A stretch of DNA of 32,869 bases from an uncultured Clostridia bacterium. GTDB taxonomy: Bacteria > Bacillota > Clostridia > TANB77 > CAG-508. This document shows, in pieces, positions 7,844 through 16,332 of the stretch; position 1 is the first letter of the stretch; every line of letters begins with the position of its first letter. A program made the translations under genes and the position numbers. The notes beneath the pieces were generated by a model, which had not been told where the DNA came from, made no database searches, and saw only the letters and a program-made list of their open reading frames with translations. The DNA is taken from positions 1-32,869 of the forward strand of contig CAQPRV010000025.1 in the NCBI GenBank assembly GCA_948857205.1, in the 5' to 3' direction.

Positions 7844-9970
7844 ATGAAAGTAATCAAAAGAGATGGAAGAGCTGTAGACTACGATAGAGAAAAAATTAAA
7901 GTAGCTATAGAAAAAGCAAACAAAGAAGTAAAACCAAAAGAAAGAGCTAATAAAGAAGAAATTAAACAAATAATCTTGTACATTGAAGAACTAGGCAAAA
8001 AAAGAATGTTAGTAGAAGATATACAAGACATAATAGAAGAACAATTAATGGAATTACAAAAATATGAACTTGCAAAAAGATATATAGTATATAGATACAC
8101 AAGAGCACTAGTAAGAAAACAAAATACAACAGATGAATCAATTTTAGGATTAATAAGAAATGAAAACAAAGAATTAGAAGAAGAAAACTCAAATAAAAAT
8201 ATATTATTAGCATCAACACAAAGAGATTACATAGCAGGAGAAGTCTCAAAAGACTTAACAAAAAGATTATTACTCCCAGAAAAAATAGTAAAAGCAAACG
8301 AAGAAGGAGTATTACATTTTCACGATTCAGATTACTTTATTCAACCAATATTTAATTGTTGTTTAATAAACATATCAGACATGTTAGACAATGGAACAGT
8401 AATGAATGGAAAAATGATAGAAAGTCCCAAAAGTTTTCAAGTTGCATGTACAGTCACAACACAAATAATAGCAGCAGTAGCAAGCAATCAATATGGAGGA
8501 CAATCTGTTGACCTAAAACACCTAGGAAAATACTTAAGAAAAAGTTACAATAAATTTAAAGAAACTTTCCAAGAAAAATATGGAACAAAAGTATCAGCAG
8601 ATATAATAGAAGATATGGTACAAGAAAGACTAAAAACAGAATTAAAAGCAGGTGTACAAACAATACAATATCAAATAAATACATTAATGACAACAAATGG
8701 ACAATCACCTTTTGTAACATTATTTTTACACTTAGAAAAAGACGATCCATACATAAAAGAAAACGCAATGATTATAGAAGAAGTACTAAGACAAAGATAT
8801 GAAGGTATAAAAAATGAAGCAGGAGTATATGTAACACCAGCCTTTCCTAAACTAGTATATGTATTAGATGAATTTAACAGTCTAAAAGGTGGGGAATATG
8901 ATTATCTAACAAAATTAGCAGTTAAATGTTCAGCAAAAAGAATGTATCCAGATTACATATCAGCCAAAAAAATGCGTGAAAATTATGAAGGAAATGTATT
9001 CAGCCCAATGGGATGTAGAAGTTTCTTATCATCATGGAAAGATGAAGAAGGAAACTACAAATTTGAAGGAAGATTCAATCAAGGTGTAGTAAGCATAAAC
9101 CTACCACAAATTGGAATTGTAGCAGACGGAAATGAAGAAATTTTCTGGAAAGAATTTGATGAAAGATTAGAACTATGTAAAGAAGCTTTAATGTGTAGAC
9201 ATTATGCCTTACTTGGAACAAAATCAGACATAAGCCCAATCCACTGGCAATATGGAGCAATTTCTCGATTGAAAAAAGGAGAAAAAATAGATAAATTATT
9301 ATATGGTGGATATTCAACAATGTCTTTAGGATATATTGGATTATATGAAGTAACAAAATTAATGACAGGAGAATCTCATACAACTGAAAAGGGTCATGAA
9401 TTTGCTTTAAAAGTTATGAAACATCTAAGAGATGCTACAGATAAATGGAAAAAAGAAACAAATATTGGATTTGCTTTATATGGAACACCAGCAGAAAGCT
9501 TATGTTACAAATTTGCAAGAATCGATAAGCAAAGATTTGGAACAATTAAAGATGTTACAGACAAGGGATATTATACAAATTCATATCATGTAGATGTTAG
9601 AGAAAAAATCGATGCTTTTGATAAATTATCTTTTGAAAGTGAATTCCAAAAAATATCTTCAGGTGGTTCAATTTCTTATATTGAAATACCAAATATGAAT
9701 AAAAATATAGATGCTTTAGAAGCAGTTGTTAAATTCATTTATGACAATATTCAATATGCAGAATTTAATACAAAATCAGATTTCTGCCATGAATGCGGAT
9801 TTGACGGAGAAATTATTATAAATAAAGATAATGAATGGGAATGCCCAAATTGTGGTAATAAAGACCATAGTAAGCTAACAGTTGTTAGACGTACATGTGG
9901 TTATTTAGGAGAAAATTTCTGGAATGTAGGAAAAACTAAAGAAATTAAACAAAGGGTAATGCATTTATAA
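7844..9970 (+). CDS. nrdD: Anaerobic (class III) ribonucleoside-triphosphate reductase
   Basis: NrdD reduces ribonucleoside triphosphates to deoxyribonucleotides with a glycyl radical and works only without oxygen. The 708-residue product begins with an ATP-cone allosteric domain (residues 1 to about 90, starting KVIKRDGRAVDYD). The catalytic barrel follows, and the C-terminus has a zinc site FCHECG...CPNCG and the radical loop RRTCGYLGENFWN with the radical glycine at Gly686. All hallmark elements are present. The ATG at 7844 has AGGGGGAAA upstream. The activating radical-SAM enzyme NrdG, usually adjacent, is not here: the next genes are convergent gatD and murT. Transcription is probably controlled by the divergent Crp/Fnr regulator. 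Confidence 0.95.
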   Translation: MKVIKRDGRAVDYDREKIKVAIEKANKEVKPKERANKEEIKQIILYIEELGKKRMLVEDIQDIIEEQLMELQKYELAKRYIVYRYTRALVRKQNTTDESILGLIRNENKELEEENSNKNILLASTQRDYIAGEVSKDLTKRLLLPEKIVKANEEGVLHFHDSDYFIQPIFNCCLINISDMLDNGTVMNGKMIESPKSFQVACTVTTQIIAAVASNQYGGQSVDLKHLGKYLRKSYNKFKETFQEKYGTKVSADIIEDMVQERLKTELKAGVQTIQYQINTLMTTNGQSPFVTLFLHLEKDDPYIKENAMIIEEVLRQRYEGIKNEAGVYVTPAFPKLVYVLDEFNSLKGGEYDYLTKLAVKCSAKRMYPDYISAKKMRENYEGNVFSPMGCRSFLSSWKDEEGNYKFEGRFNQGVVSINLPQIGIVADGNEEIFWKEFDERLELCKEALMCRHYALLGTKSDISPIHWQYGAISRLKKGEKIDKLLYGGYSTMSLGYIGLYEVTKLMTGESHTTEKGHEFALKVMKHLRDATDKWKKETNIGFALYGTPAESLCYKFARIDKQRFGTIKDVTDKGYYTNSYHVDVREKIDAFDKLSFESEFQKISSGGSISYIEIPNMNKNIDALEAVVKFIYDNIQYAEFNTKSDFCHECGFDGEIIINKDNEWECPNCGNKDHSKLTVVRRTCGYLGENFWNVGKTKEIKQRVMHL

Positions 9971-9977
9971 ACTTGAA

Positions 9978-10016
9978 AAATAAAATCACTTCTATTATAT
10001 AGGGGTGATTTTATTT
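9978..10016. terminator. Terminator after nrdD
   Basis: A perfect 12-base stem pairs 9978-9989 with 10005-10016, with an A-rich left flank and TTTTATTT on the right. It can act in both directions. Confidence 0.7.
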
Positions 10017-10029
10017 AGACTAAAATAGC

Positions 10030-10068
10030 AAAAAATCCAGCCTTAAATATTGTAAAGTTGGATTTTTT
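10030..10068. terminator. Second bidirectional terminator between nrdD and gatD
   Basis: AAAAAATCCA (10030-10039) pairs with TGGATTTTTT (10059-10068). The A tract and T tract allow termination of both the nrdD and the gatD transcripts, whose ends converge here. Confidence 0.7.
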
Positions 10069-10074
10069 GTAATA

Positions 10075-10822
10075 TTAAGTTTTAGGTAAAAATCTATCCA
10101 ATAATTGACTTCTACACAAATTTTCAAAATTATCATCTAAAGGTTCTAAAGAAATATCTTCATCATATTTTCTATCTAAGCAATACTTAATAATAAAATC
10201 GGTAAGTTCAGGATTTTTAGAAAGAAGAGGACCATGTAAGTAAGTTGCAATAACATTCTTTAAGAAAAAACCTTCTTTAGTATCTCCAAACTTATTTCCG
10301 TTACCAAAAAGAACATCACCAAAAGGAGTATTAATACCATAAGTTTGTCCACCATGATTTTCAAATCCAATTATTTTAGTCTTAGTACCATTTAAATCAA
10401 CATCAATAACAATATTTCCAATACATCTATTTTTTCTATCAGAAGAAGCTTCTGTATAATAATCAAATACTTCTAAACCTGGAATAATATTACCTTCAAC
10501 ACCTTTATAATATTTACCAAATAACTGATATGAGCCACAAATTAATAAAAAGAAAACACCTTCGTCAATAGCTTTTTTAATATTATCTTTATGTTTTAAC
10601 AAATCTTCTGACAAAATACTTTGCTCTTGATCAGCACCGTCCACCAGCAAAAACCAAGTCATATTCTGTAAAGTCAGGTGAAGAATCTCCAATTGAATAA
10701 GAATCAATAACTACTGTGTAACCACGTTTTTCTAATCTATAACGTAAAACTTGAATATTTCCATAATCTCCATATAATTCTAAAAGATCTGGATATAAAT
10801 ATAATATTTTTAGTTCTTTCAT
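10075..10822 (-). pseudogene. gatD: Lipid II glutaminyl transaminase subunit GatD, frameshifted
   Basis: GatD is the class I glutamine amidotransferase subunit that, with MurT, amidates D-Glu of the stem peptide of lipid II. The gene starts at 10822 (AAAGGAGAT upstream) and reads MKELKILYLYPDLLELYGDYGN as far as the glycine-rich LVFAGG. The reading frame then changes and continues GADQEQSILSEDLL to the end at 10075. One extra base, the G at 10639 (C on the coding strand), breaks a normal GGG motif; without it the product is 248 residues. The nucleophile Cys95 (LLICGSYQ) and His196 (ATYLHGP) would then both be present, close to positions known for S. aureus GatD. The site is not a slippery heptamer. 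It is either a base error or a real inactivating mutation. The start lies 17 bases after the murT stop. Confidence 0.85.
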
Positions 10823-10839
10823 TAATTATCTCCTTTGTA

Positions 10840-12159
10840 TTATTTATTTAAATTTAATATTTCTTTTCTTGTTGGTTGTAAAGATGTGTAGTTAGCAATA
10901 ACGTACTTTTTTATGTTAGTATTATATAAGCTTTTTATAGCTTCTTTTAAATCTAAATAAGCTTCAATTTTATTTACATCAAATCCAGCAGTTTTTATTC
11001 TTATTGCAATATCATAAGCTCTTTTGCCAGAAGTTATAATTCTTTTTATATTTTTTAAATTATCAAAGTTAATATCCCATATCCATGAAACATCATATCC
11101 ATCTGCTAGGTTATCATTTAAAACAAATAATAATTCTTTTTCTTCATCATCTTCATTTAATATTCTTAAACTTACATTTGCTCCTGTTGGATTTTTTGCA
11201 AGGTTGATAATTGTAGGTGTGTTTTTTACTGAAAGTTCTTCTAATCTGCCATTATTTAATATAAAATTTGATAGGGCTTTTTTTATGTATTCAGTGTCTA
11301 TATTATATAAACTAACACAAGATATTATAGCCATAAAATTGTAGATATTGTATATACTACTGAATTTTATTTGATAAGTAATATCATCAACTTTAAAGGT
11401 TTTATTTTTTAATTCTACATTTGTTGCTAATTTGTAAATCTCATTATTTCCATAGTCACAATTTGGACACCTGAATTTTCCTATGTGTGAGTACTGATAG
11501 TATTCGTATTCAATTCGTGTATTACAAAATGGACAAAATTTTCCTTCTCCAGCTTCTTTAATTTCTTCTGTAGCATATTTATATTTTTCTACACTGAAAT
11601 AATATACGTTTTTATTTTCGGGGTTTGCCTTTCCAAGCCTTGCAACATTTGGGTCATCATTATTTAATACTAGGTTCCCATTATAGTTTTTCAAGAAATC
11701 TTTTATTCTTAAAATGAGTGCTTCAACTTCGCCATTCCTGTCTAATTGATCTCGGAAAAAGTCTATAATTACTAGAGTGTCTAGTTTTAAGTCTTTGAAT
11801 ACTACTGGAATATATCCTTCATCTACTTCAAATACTAAATAGTCTGCTTTGATTTTTCCTGTTATTGTTGTGGATTTTAGTAGAGTTGATAAGATGCCTG
11901 TTTCCATATTATTTCCTTCTGTATTACTTATGACTTTTTTATTTGCAGTTTTTAGTACATGTACTATTGCATTGTTTGTCATGGTTTTTCCGTTTGTTGC
12001 TGTTACTGCTATTATTGGACATTCTATTTTGAAGTATTTGAATATGTTGGGATTCCAGTCATAGGCAAGCTTTCCTAAAAAGTTTCCACCATTTTTTCTA
12101 AATAATTTTAAAATTAGATATAGTATTTTTATTACTAATATAATAAATAGATTTTTCAT
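10840..12159 (-). CDS. murT: Lipid II isoglutaminyl synthase subunit MurT
   Basis: MurT is a Mur-ligase-like ATP enzyme that works with GatD to convert the D-Glu of lipid II to D-isoglutamine on the inner face of the membrane. The 439-residue product has a hydrophobic N-terminus (LFIILVIKILYLILKLF), the P-loop ATNGKT at residues 54-59, a four-Cys zinc ribbon (CPFCNTR...RCPNCDYG) inserted in the middle domain, KNPTGANVSLRIL, and the C-terminal NDNLADGYDVSWIWD containing the conserved Asp. All are typical of MurT. The ATG at 12159 has AAAGGAGA upstream; the open frame extends to 12213 without a ribosome site. gatD follows on the same strand. Confidence 0.93.
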   Translation of the reverse strand: MKNLFIILVIKILYLILKLFRKNGGNFLGKLAYDWNPNIFKYFKIECPIIAVTATNGKTMTNNAIVHVLKTANKKVISNTEGNNMETGILSTLLKSTTITGKIKADYLVFEVDEGYIPVVFKDLKLDTLVIIDFFRDQLDRNGEVEALILRIKDFLKNYNGNLVLNNDDPNVARLGKANPENKNVYYFSVEKYKYATEEIKEAGEGKFCPFCNTRIEYEYYQYSHIGKFRCPNCDYGNNEIYKLATNVELKNKTFKVDDITYQIKFSSIYNIYNFMAIISCVSLYNIDTEYIKKALSNFILNNGRLEELSVKNTPTIINLAKNPTGANVSLRILNEDDEEKELLFVLNDNLADGYDVSWIWDINFDNLKNIKRIITSGKRAYDIAIRIKTAGFDVNKIEAYLDLKEAIKSLYNTNIKKYVIANYTSLQPTRKEILNLNK

Positions 12160-12223
12160 AACTTTTCTCCTTTGATTTTGGAAAATTATATCATATTGGA
12201 GTAGAAAGGACAAGAATAATATG

Positions 12224-12475
12224 GCAATCGCTTAAAGTTTTAATTATTTATTTGTTAATATTTATAAAATCTACTCGCTCCCAAAGGATTATAATTATTT
12301 ATTGTTTTCGTTGCCCCATTCTCAAAATTCTATAGAAAAGTTTTTTAACTTTTCTATAGAATTTTGAGAACAGTTACCCCGGAGTCACTCAAAAATAAAT
12401 AATTATAATCCTTCTCGTGCTATTTTTAATTAAATAACTATTAACAAATAAATAATTAAAACTTTAAGCGATTGC
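12224..12475. repeat. Nested palindromic element (MITE-like), three perfect stems
   Basis: Three perfect inverted repeats are nested around one centre. The outer arms are 37 bases (12224-12260 with 12439-12475), the middle arms 20 bases (12284-12303 with 12394-12413), and the inner arms 24 bases (12319-12342 with 12347-12370, loop TTTT). The interior loops are unpaired and richer in G/C than the arms. They carry GTTGCCCC (12310-12317) and GTTACCCC (12373-12380) in the same orientation. TAT flanks both sides (12220-12222 and 12476-12478), a possible 3-base target duplication if the element starts at G12223. No transposase is encoded. Size and terminal inverted repeats fit a non-autonomous mobile element or a large structured RNA; which of these it is remains open. 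Confidence 0.75.
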
Positions 12476-12607
12476 TATAAAATAAAAATAAAATTTAAGT
12501 TTCGACTTTTGCAAGTGGATTTTTTTTACACTTTGTGTGTTGCAACCTACAAAATCAAGATTTAATAAGCAAAATTATGAAGAAAAAATTAAAATTTTTT
12601 GAAAATG

Positions 12608-12636
12608 TTGCATATTTTTTATAATAATAGTATAAT
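12608..12636 (+). promoter_or_regulatory. Promoter of the glycosyltransferase gene
   Basis: TTGCAT (12608-12613) and TATAAT (12631-12636) with a 17-base spacer, 57 bases upstream of the start codon. Confidence 0.75.
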
Positions 12637-12692
12637 TAAAAAAGTAGCATAATAATATTAAAAGAAATATTATTAAAAAGTGAGGTAAAAAA

Positions 12693-13961
12693 ATGGATTA
12701 CTTATATATAATAAGAGAAGCATTAGTATGGATAATAACAATATTTTGGTTATACCAAATAATGGTAAGTTTATGTTCATTAGTAAAAATTAAAGATAAG
12801 CCACTAAAAGTAAACAAAGAGCACAGATTTATGGCAATAATACCAGCACATAATGAAGAAGCCGTAGTAGGAAATTTAGTAGAAAGTTTAAAAAAGCAAA
12901 ATTATAACAAAGATTTATATGACATATATGTAATTGCAGATAATTGTACAGACAACACAGCAAAAGTAGCAAAAGAAGCAGGAGCAATAGTATATGAAAG
13001 ATACAACAATTCAAAGAAAACAAAAGGATATGCATTAGACTGGTTTTTGCAACAAAAAATCAAAGAAGATGCTCCATATGACGCATTTTTTGTATTTGAC
13101 TCAGACAACATAGTTGATCCAAACTTTATAAAAAATATGAATAAAAAATTATGTCAAGGAGAAGATGTAGTACAAGGATATAGAGATATTAAAAATCCAA
13201 CAGACAGTTGGATAACAGCAGGATATGCAATCTTTTATTGGACAATGCACAGATTTTATCATTTAGCAAGATATAATTTAGGATTATCACCATTACTAAA
13301 TGGAACAGGATTCATGGTAAGATTTGATGTAATAAAACCACAAGGATGGGACACAGTAACATTAACAGAAGATATTGAATTTTCATTAAAGAGAATAATA
13401 AATGGTAAAAAATTAGGTTGGGCAACAGATGCGATAGTATATGACGAACAACCAGTAGGATTTAAACAAAGTTGGTCACAAAGAAGCAGATGGACAGTTG
13501 GACATATGCAATGTATAAAAGAATACACAAAAGACTTAGCAATAGCTGCAAAAGAAAATAAAACAATGATGAATTTTGATGGATTCTTATATATTATAGG
13601 AAGTATACCAATGTTTATACTAACATTAGTATTACTAGCAACAAACTTTTTAATGTATGCTGGAAAAGGTATGACAGAAGCAGAATTACTTTTAAATGTA
13701 TTAAGATATTTATTACCAACATTTTTATTACCAATATTTACAGCAATAATAGTAATGTTATTAGATAGAAGACCAATAAAACCTATGATAAAAGGGTTAT
13801 TATGTTATCCATTATTTATGGGTTCATGGTTAATAATAAACTTTAAATGTTTATTTAAAAGAGAAACAACATGGGAAAAAATCAATCATGTTAGAAATAT
13901 AAAAATAGGAGAAGTAGCAGAGGAAACAGAAACAACAAAAATAGTTGAAAAAATTTCGTAA
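12693..13961 (+). CDS. Membrane-bound family 2 glycosyltransferase
   Basis: This processive-type GT2 enzyme has 422 residues. It has an N-terminal membrane helix (about 7-29) and a nucleotide-sugar domain beginning FMAIIPAHNEEAVVGNL. A DXD metal site FDSDN is at Asp136/Asp138, the acceptor/base motif TLTEDIEF at about 223-230, and QRSRW at 263-267. Two to three more membrane helices follow (about 299-322, 334-357, 367-385). The D, DXD, TED, Q-x-x-R-W set is that of BcsA/NodC-like synthases, so it probably makes or extends an envelope polysaccharide at the membrane. The sugar and acceptor cannot be read from the sequence. It is a single gene with its own promoter, divergent from murT. The ATG at 12693 follows a GAGG-containing ribosome site. 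Confidence 0.85.
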   Translation: MDYLYIIREALVWIITIFWLYQIMVSLCSLVKIKDKPLKVNKEHRFMAIIPAHNEEAVVGNLVESLKKQNYNKDLYDIYVIADNCTDNTAKVAKEAGAIVYERYNNSKKTKGYALDWFLQQKIKEDAPYDAFFVFDSDNIVDPNFIKNMNKKLCQGEDVVQGYRDIKNPTDSWITAGYAIFYWTMHRFYHLARYNLGLSPLLNGTGFMVRFDVIKPQGWDTVTLTEDIEFSLKRIINGKKLGWATDAIVYDEQPVGFKQSWSQRSRWTVGHMQCIKEYTKDLAIAAKENKTMMNFDGFLYIIGSIPMFILTLVLLATNFLMYAGKGMTEAELLLNVLRYLLPTFLLPIFTAIIVMLLDRRPIKPMIKGLLCYPLFMGSWLIINFKCLFKRETTWEKINHVRNIKIGEVAEETETTKIVEKIS

Positions 13962-13966
13962 AAAAC

Positions 13967-13995
13967 TTGCATTTATTCCAAAAAATGGTTATAAT
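13967..13995 (+). promoter_or_regulatory. Promoter of the rimP-nusA-infB operon
   Basis: TTGCAT (13967-13972) and TATAAT (13990-13995) are separated by 17 bases. They lie 129 bases upstream of the rimP start, leaving a leader of about 120 bases. Confidence 0.75.
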
Positions 13996-14020
13996 ATATA
14001 AAGATAAAACAATAATACAG

Positions 14021-14045
14021 AAGAGTGGGAACAAATCCCACTCTT
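14021..14045 (+). promoter_or_regulatory. Leader hairpin of the rimP operon
   Basis: AAGAGTGGGA (14021-14030) pairs perfectly with TCCCACTCTT (14036-14045) around ACAAA. It begins about 20 bases after the expected transcription start and is followed by AAATTATGT, not a T run. It is therefore unlikely to be a simple terminator. It may be a 5' stabiliser or a binding site for an operon regulator. Confidence 0.6.
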
Positions 14046-14124
14046 AAATTATGTAAATAGTCATTAAAAAAGGAGAGCTATAGAAACAAAAACAGAAGTG
14101 ACAATTTAGTTAGAAGGAGGAAAA

Positions 14125-14574
14125 ATGGCAAGTATTGAAGAAAAAGTAGAAAATCTAGTAAAAGAGCCAATTGAAAAAGAAGGATACGAACTATATGACG
14201 TGGAATACTGTAAAGAAGGAAAAAATTACTATTTAAGAATATTTATAGATAAACAAGAAGGAATAGACATAAACGATTGTGAAAAAGTAAACAATATAAT
14301 TACAGATACATTAGATGATGCAAATTATATAAAAGAACAGTACTACTTAGAAGTATCATCACCAGGAATTGAGAGAATTTTAAGAAAAGACAAACACTTA
14401 GAACAAAACCTTGGAGAAGAAATAAATATAAAACTATTTAAAAAAGATGAAACAGGAAAAAAAGAAATTAAAGGAAAACTAAAAAACTATAACGAAGAAT
14501 ATATAGAATTAGAAGATAGAACAAAAATAGAGCGAAAAAATATATCACAAATAAAAAAAGTTTATAATTGGTAA
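14125..14574 (+). CDS. rimP: Ribosome maturation factor RimP
   Basis: RimP assists late assembly of the 30S ribosomal subunit. The 149-residue protein has the N-terminal alpha/beta domain (EGYELYDVEYCKEGKNYYLRIFID), the conserved YYLEVSSPGIERIL stretch, and a C-terminal SH3-like domain (IKGKLKNYNEEYIELED). It is the first gene of the operon, as in most Firmicutes. The ATG at 14125 has GAAGGAGG at ideal spacing. The nusA ribosome site begins within the rimP stop region, so the two are translationally close. Confidence 0.93.
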   Translation: MASIEEKVENLVKEPIEKEGYELYDVEYCKEGKNYYLRIFIDKQEGIDINDCEKVNNIITDTLDDANYIKEQYYLEVSSPGIERILRKDKHLEQNLGEEINIKLFKKDETGKKEIKGKLKNYNEEYIELEDRTKIERKNISQIKKVYNW

Positions 14575-14591
14575 AAGGAGGAATAAGAAAA

Positions 14592-15722
14592 ATGAAAAAA
14601 CAAGCAAAAGAACCAGCTATTGACAATAAAGAATTAATCTTAGCATTAGAGGAATTAGAAAAAGAAAGGGGAATAAAAAAAGATTACCTATTAGAATCAA
14701 TAGAAACAGCTTTAGTAACAGCCTATAAAAGAAACTTTGATTCTTTAGAAAATGTTAAAGTACTTATGGATGAAAAAACAGGAGCAACACATATATATTC
14801 CTTAAAAGAAATAAAAGAAACAGTAGAAAATAAAGAAACAGAAATAACAATAGAAGAAGCACAAAAAATAAATCCAGATTTAAAAGAAGGGGATGTATTA
14901 GAAACAGAAATAGTACCAAGAAATTTTGGTAGAATAGCAGCACAAACAGCAAAACAAGTTATAATTCAAAAAATAAGAGAAGCAGAAAGAGAAATAATAT
15001 ATTCTGAATTTAACGATAGAAAAGGAGAAATAGTATCAGGGATAATTCAAAAAGCAGATCGAAGTATAGTTGTAATGGACTTAGGAAAACTAGAGGGAAT
15101 CATGCTAACAAAAGAACAAATTCCAACAGAGAAATACGAAGTAAATGACAAAATAAAGGGATTAGTATTAGATGTAGAAAAAGGAGCAAAAGGAGCACCA
15201 CATGTAATAGTATCAAGAAGTCATCCAGATTTTGTTAGAAAATTATTAGAATTTGAAATACCAGAAATCTATGAGGGAGTTATTGAAATAAAAAGTGTAT
15301 CAAGGGATGCAGGAGACAGAAGTAAAGTAGCAGTATATTCGCCAGATCCAAATATAGACCCAGTAGGATCATGTGTTGGTCAAAGAGGAGTCAGAATTCA
15401 AAATGTAATTAACGAGTTAAATGGAGAAAAAATAGATGTTATAGAATGGAATGAAGACCCATCAATATATATAGCATCAGCCTTATTACCAGCACAAATT
15501 CTAGCAGTAGATATAAAAGAAGAAGAAAGATTTGCACAAGTTATAGTGCCAGATAATCAACTTTCACTAGCTATAGGAAAATCTGGACAAAATGCTAGAC
15601 TTGCTGCAAGATTAACAAACTGGAAAATTGATATTAAATCTGAAACACAATTTAGAGAAATGTTAATGAAAGCTCAAAATGAAGAAATAAATATAGAAGA
15701 AGACGAAACACAAGCAGAATAA
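14592..15722 (+). CDS. nusA: Transcription termination/antitermination factor NusA
   Basis: NusA binds RNA polymerase and nascent RNA to modulate pausing, termination and antitermination. The 376-residue product has the N-terminal polymerase-binding domain (from about residue 10), an S1 domain (GEIVSGIIQKADRSIVVMDLG), and two KH domains (GSCVGQRGVRIQNVINELNG; LAIGKSGQNARLAARLTNWK). As usual in Firmicutes it lacks the C-terminal acidic repeats of E. coli NusA. I chose the ATG at 14592, ten bases after AAGGAGG, rather than the open frame that begins at 14568 inside rimP. Confidence 0.95.
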   Translation: MKKQAKEPAIDNKELILALEELEKERGIKKDYLLESIETALVTAYKRNFDSLENVKVLMDEKTGATHIYSLKEIKETVENKETEITIEEAQKINPDLKEGDVLETEIVPRNFGRIAAQTAKQVIIQKIREAEREIIYSEFNDRKGEIVSGIIQKADRSIVVMDLGKLEGIMLTKEQIPTEKYEVNDKIKGLVLDVEKGAKGAPHVIVSRSHPDFVRKLLEFEIPEIYEGVIEIKSVSRDAGDRSKVAVYSPDPNIDPVGSCVGQRGVRIQNVINELNGEKIDVIEWNEDPSIYIASALLPAQILAVDIKEEERFAQVIVPDNQLSLAIGKSGQNARLAARLTNWKIDIKSETQFREMLMKAQNEEINIEEDETQAE

Positions 15723-15758
15723 AACGAAAATATTAACATACAATGAAAGGAGAACAAA

Positions 15759-16022
15759 ATGATTAAAAAACAACCACAAAGAACATGTATGGGATGTAAT
15801 GAAAAAAAAGACAAAAAAGAATTTATTAGAATTGTAAAAAATAAAGAAAACATAATAAGTATAGATAGAACAGGAAAGCAAGAAGGTAGAGGAGCATATA
15901 TTTGTGATGATATAAAATGCTTAGAAAAATTGAAAAAATCAAAAAGACTAGAAAGAGTATTTGATATGAAAATATCAGAAGAAATTTATGAAAGTTTAAG
16001 AGGTGTAATTCTTGACAAATAA
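15759..16022 (+). CDS. ylxR: YlxR-family RNA-binding protein (RnpM-like)
   Basis: This small protein of 87 residues has the family signature RTCMGCNEKKDKKEFIRIV near the N-terminus and GRGAYICDDIKCLEK in the middle. The YlxR/RnpM family is found in nusA-infB operons, and in Firmicutes it has been linked to RNase P regulation and RNA binding. The ATG at 15759 has AAAGGAGAA upstream. Its last 11 bases overlap the start of the next gene, suggesting translational coupling. Confidence 0.9.
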   Translation: MIKKQPQRTCMGCNEKKDKKEFIRIVKNKENIISIDRTGKQEGRGAYICDDIKCLEKLKKSKRLERVFDMKISEEIYESLRGVILDK

Positions 16023-16332
16023 CAAGATATTAGGATTAATAGGTCTAGCTACAAGAGCACGAAAAATTGCTTTTGGAGCAGATAGTGTGGAGTTAGAAAT
16101 AAAAAAGAAAAAAGTAAAATTAATAATTATTGCAGAAGATTCTTCAGAAAGAACAAAAAACAAATTCAAAAAATTAAGCGAAGAATATGGTATACCAATT
16201 ATAGAAAAGGAAACAATTGAAACATTAAGCAAGGCAATAGGAAAAGATAATAAAGCAATAATAGGTATAGAAGATATTAACTTTTCAAAGGAGATAATAA
16301 AAATAAATAATGGGGGTGAAATTATTGGGTAA
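16012..16332 (+). CDS. ylxQ: L7Ae-family ribosomal-protein-like protein YlxQ
   Basis: The 106-residue product belongs to the L7Ae/L30e/S12e fold, a kink-turn RNA-binding family. Visible features are ILGLIGLATRARKIAFGADSVE at the N-terminus and a KVKLIIIAEDSSERTKNKF strand. The start is a TTG at 16012 preceded by GAGGTGTAAT. The start overlaps the ylxR end by 11 bases, and the stop overlaps the proposed infB start by 8. It is in the standard position between ylxR and infB. Confidence 0.88.
   Translation: MTNNKILGLIGLATRARKIAFGADSVELEIKKKKVKLIIIAEDSSERTKNKFKKLSEEYGIPIIEKETIETLSKAIGKDNKAIIGIEDINFSKEIIKINNGGEIIG

Larger units (their letters stand above)
12160..12692. other. Long gap between divergent murT and glycosyltransferase genes
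   Basis: The 533 bases contain no supported gene. They hold the nested palindrome at 12224-12475 and an AT-rich stretch with small dyads: ACACTTTGTGT near 12529 and GTTGCAAC at 12539-12546. The AAATCAAGATTT motif shared with the window start lies near 12552, and the glycosyltransferase promoter is at 12608-12636. I did not find a convincing murT promoter between murT and the palindrome. Confidence 0.6.

Noticed and set aside
12539..12546. GTTGCAAC as a third Crp/Fnr operator
   Set aside because: The half-sites touch with no 4-base spacer, so the geometry differs from the two operators near nrdD.
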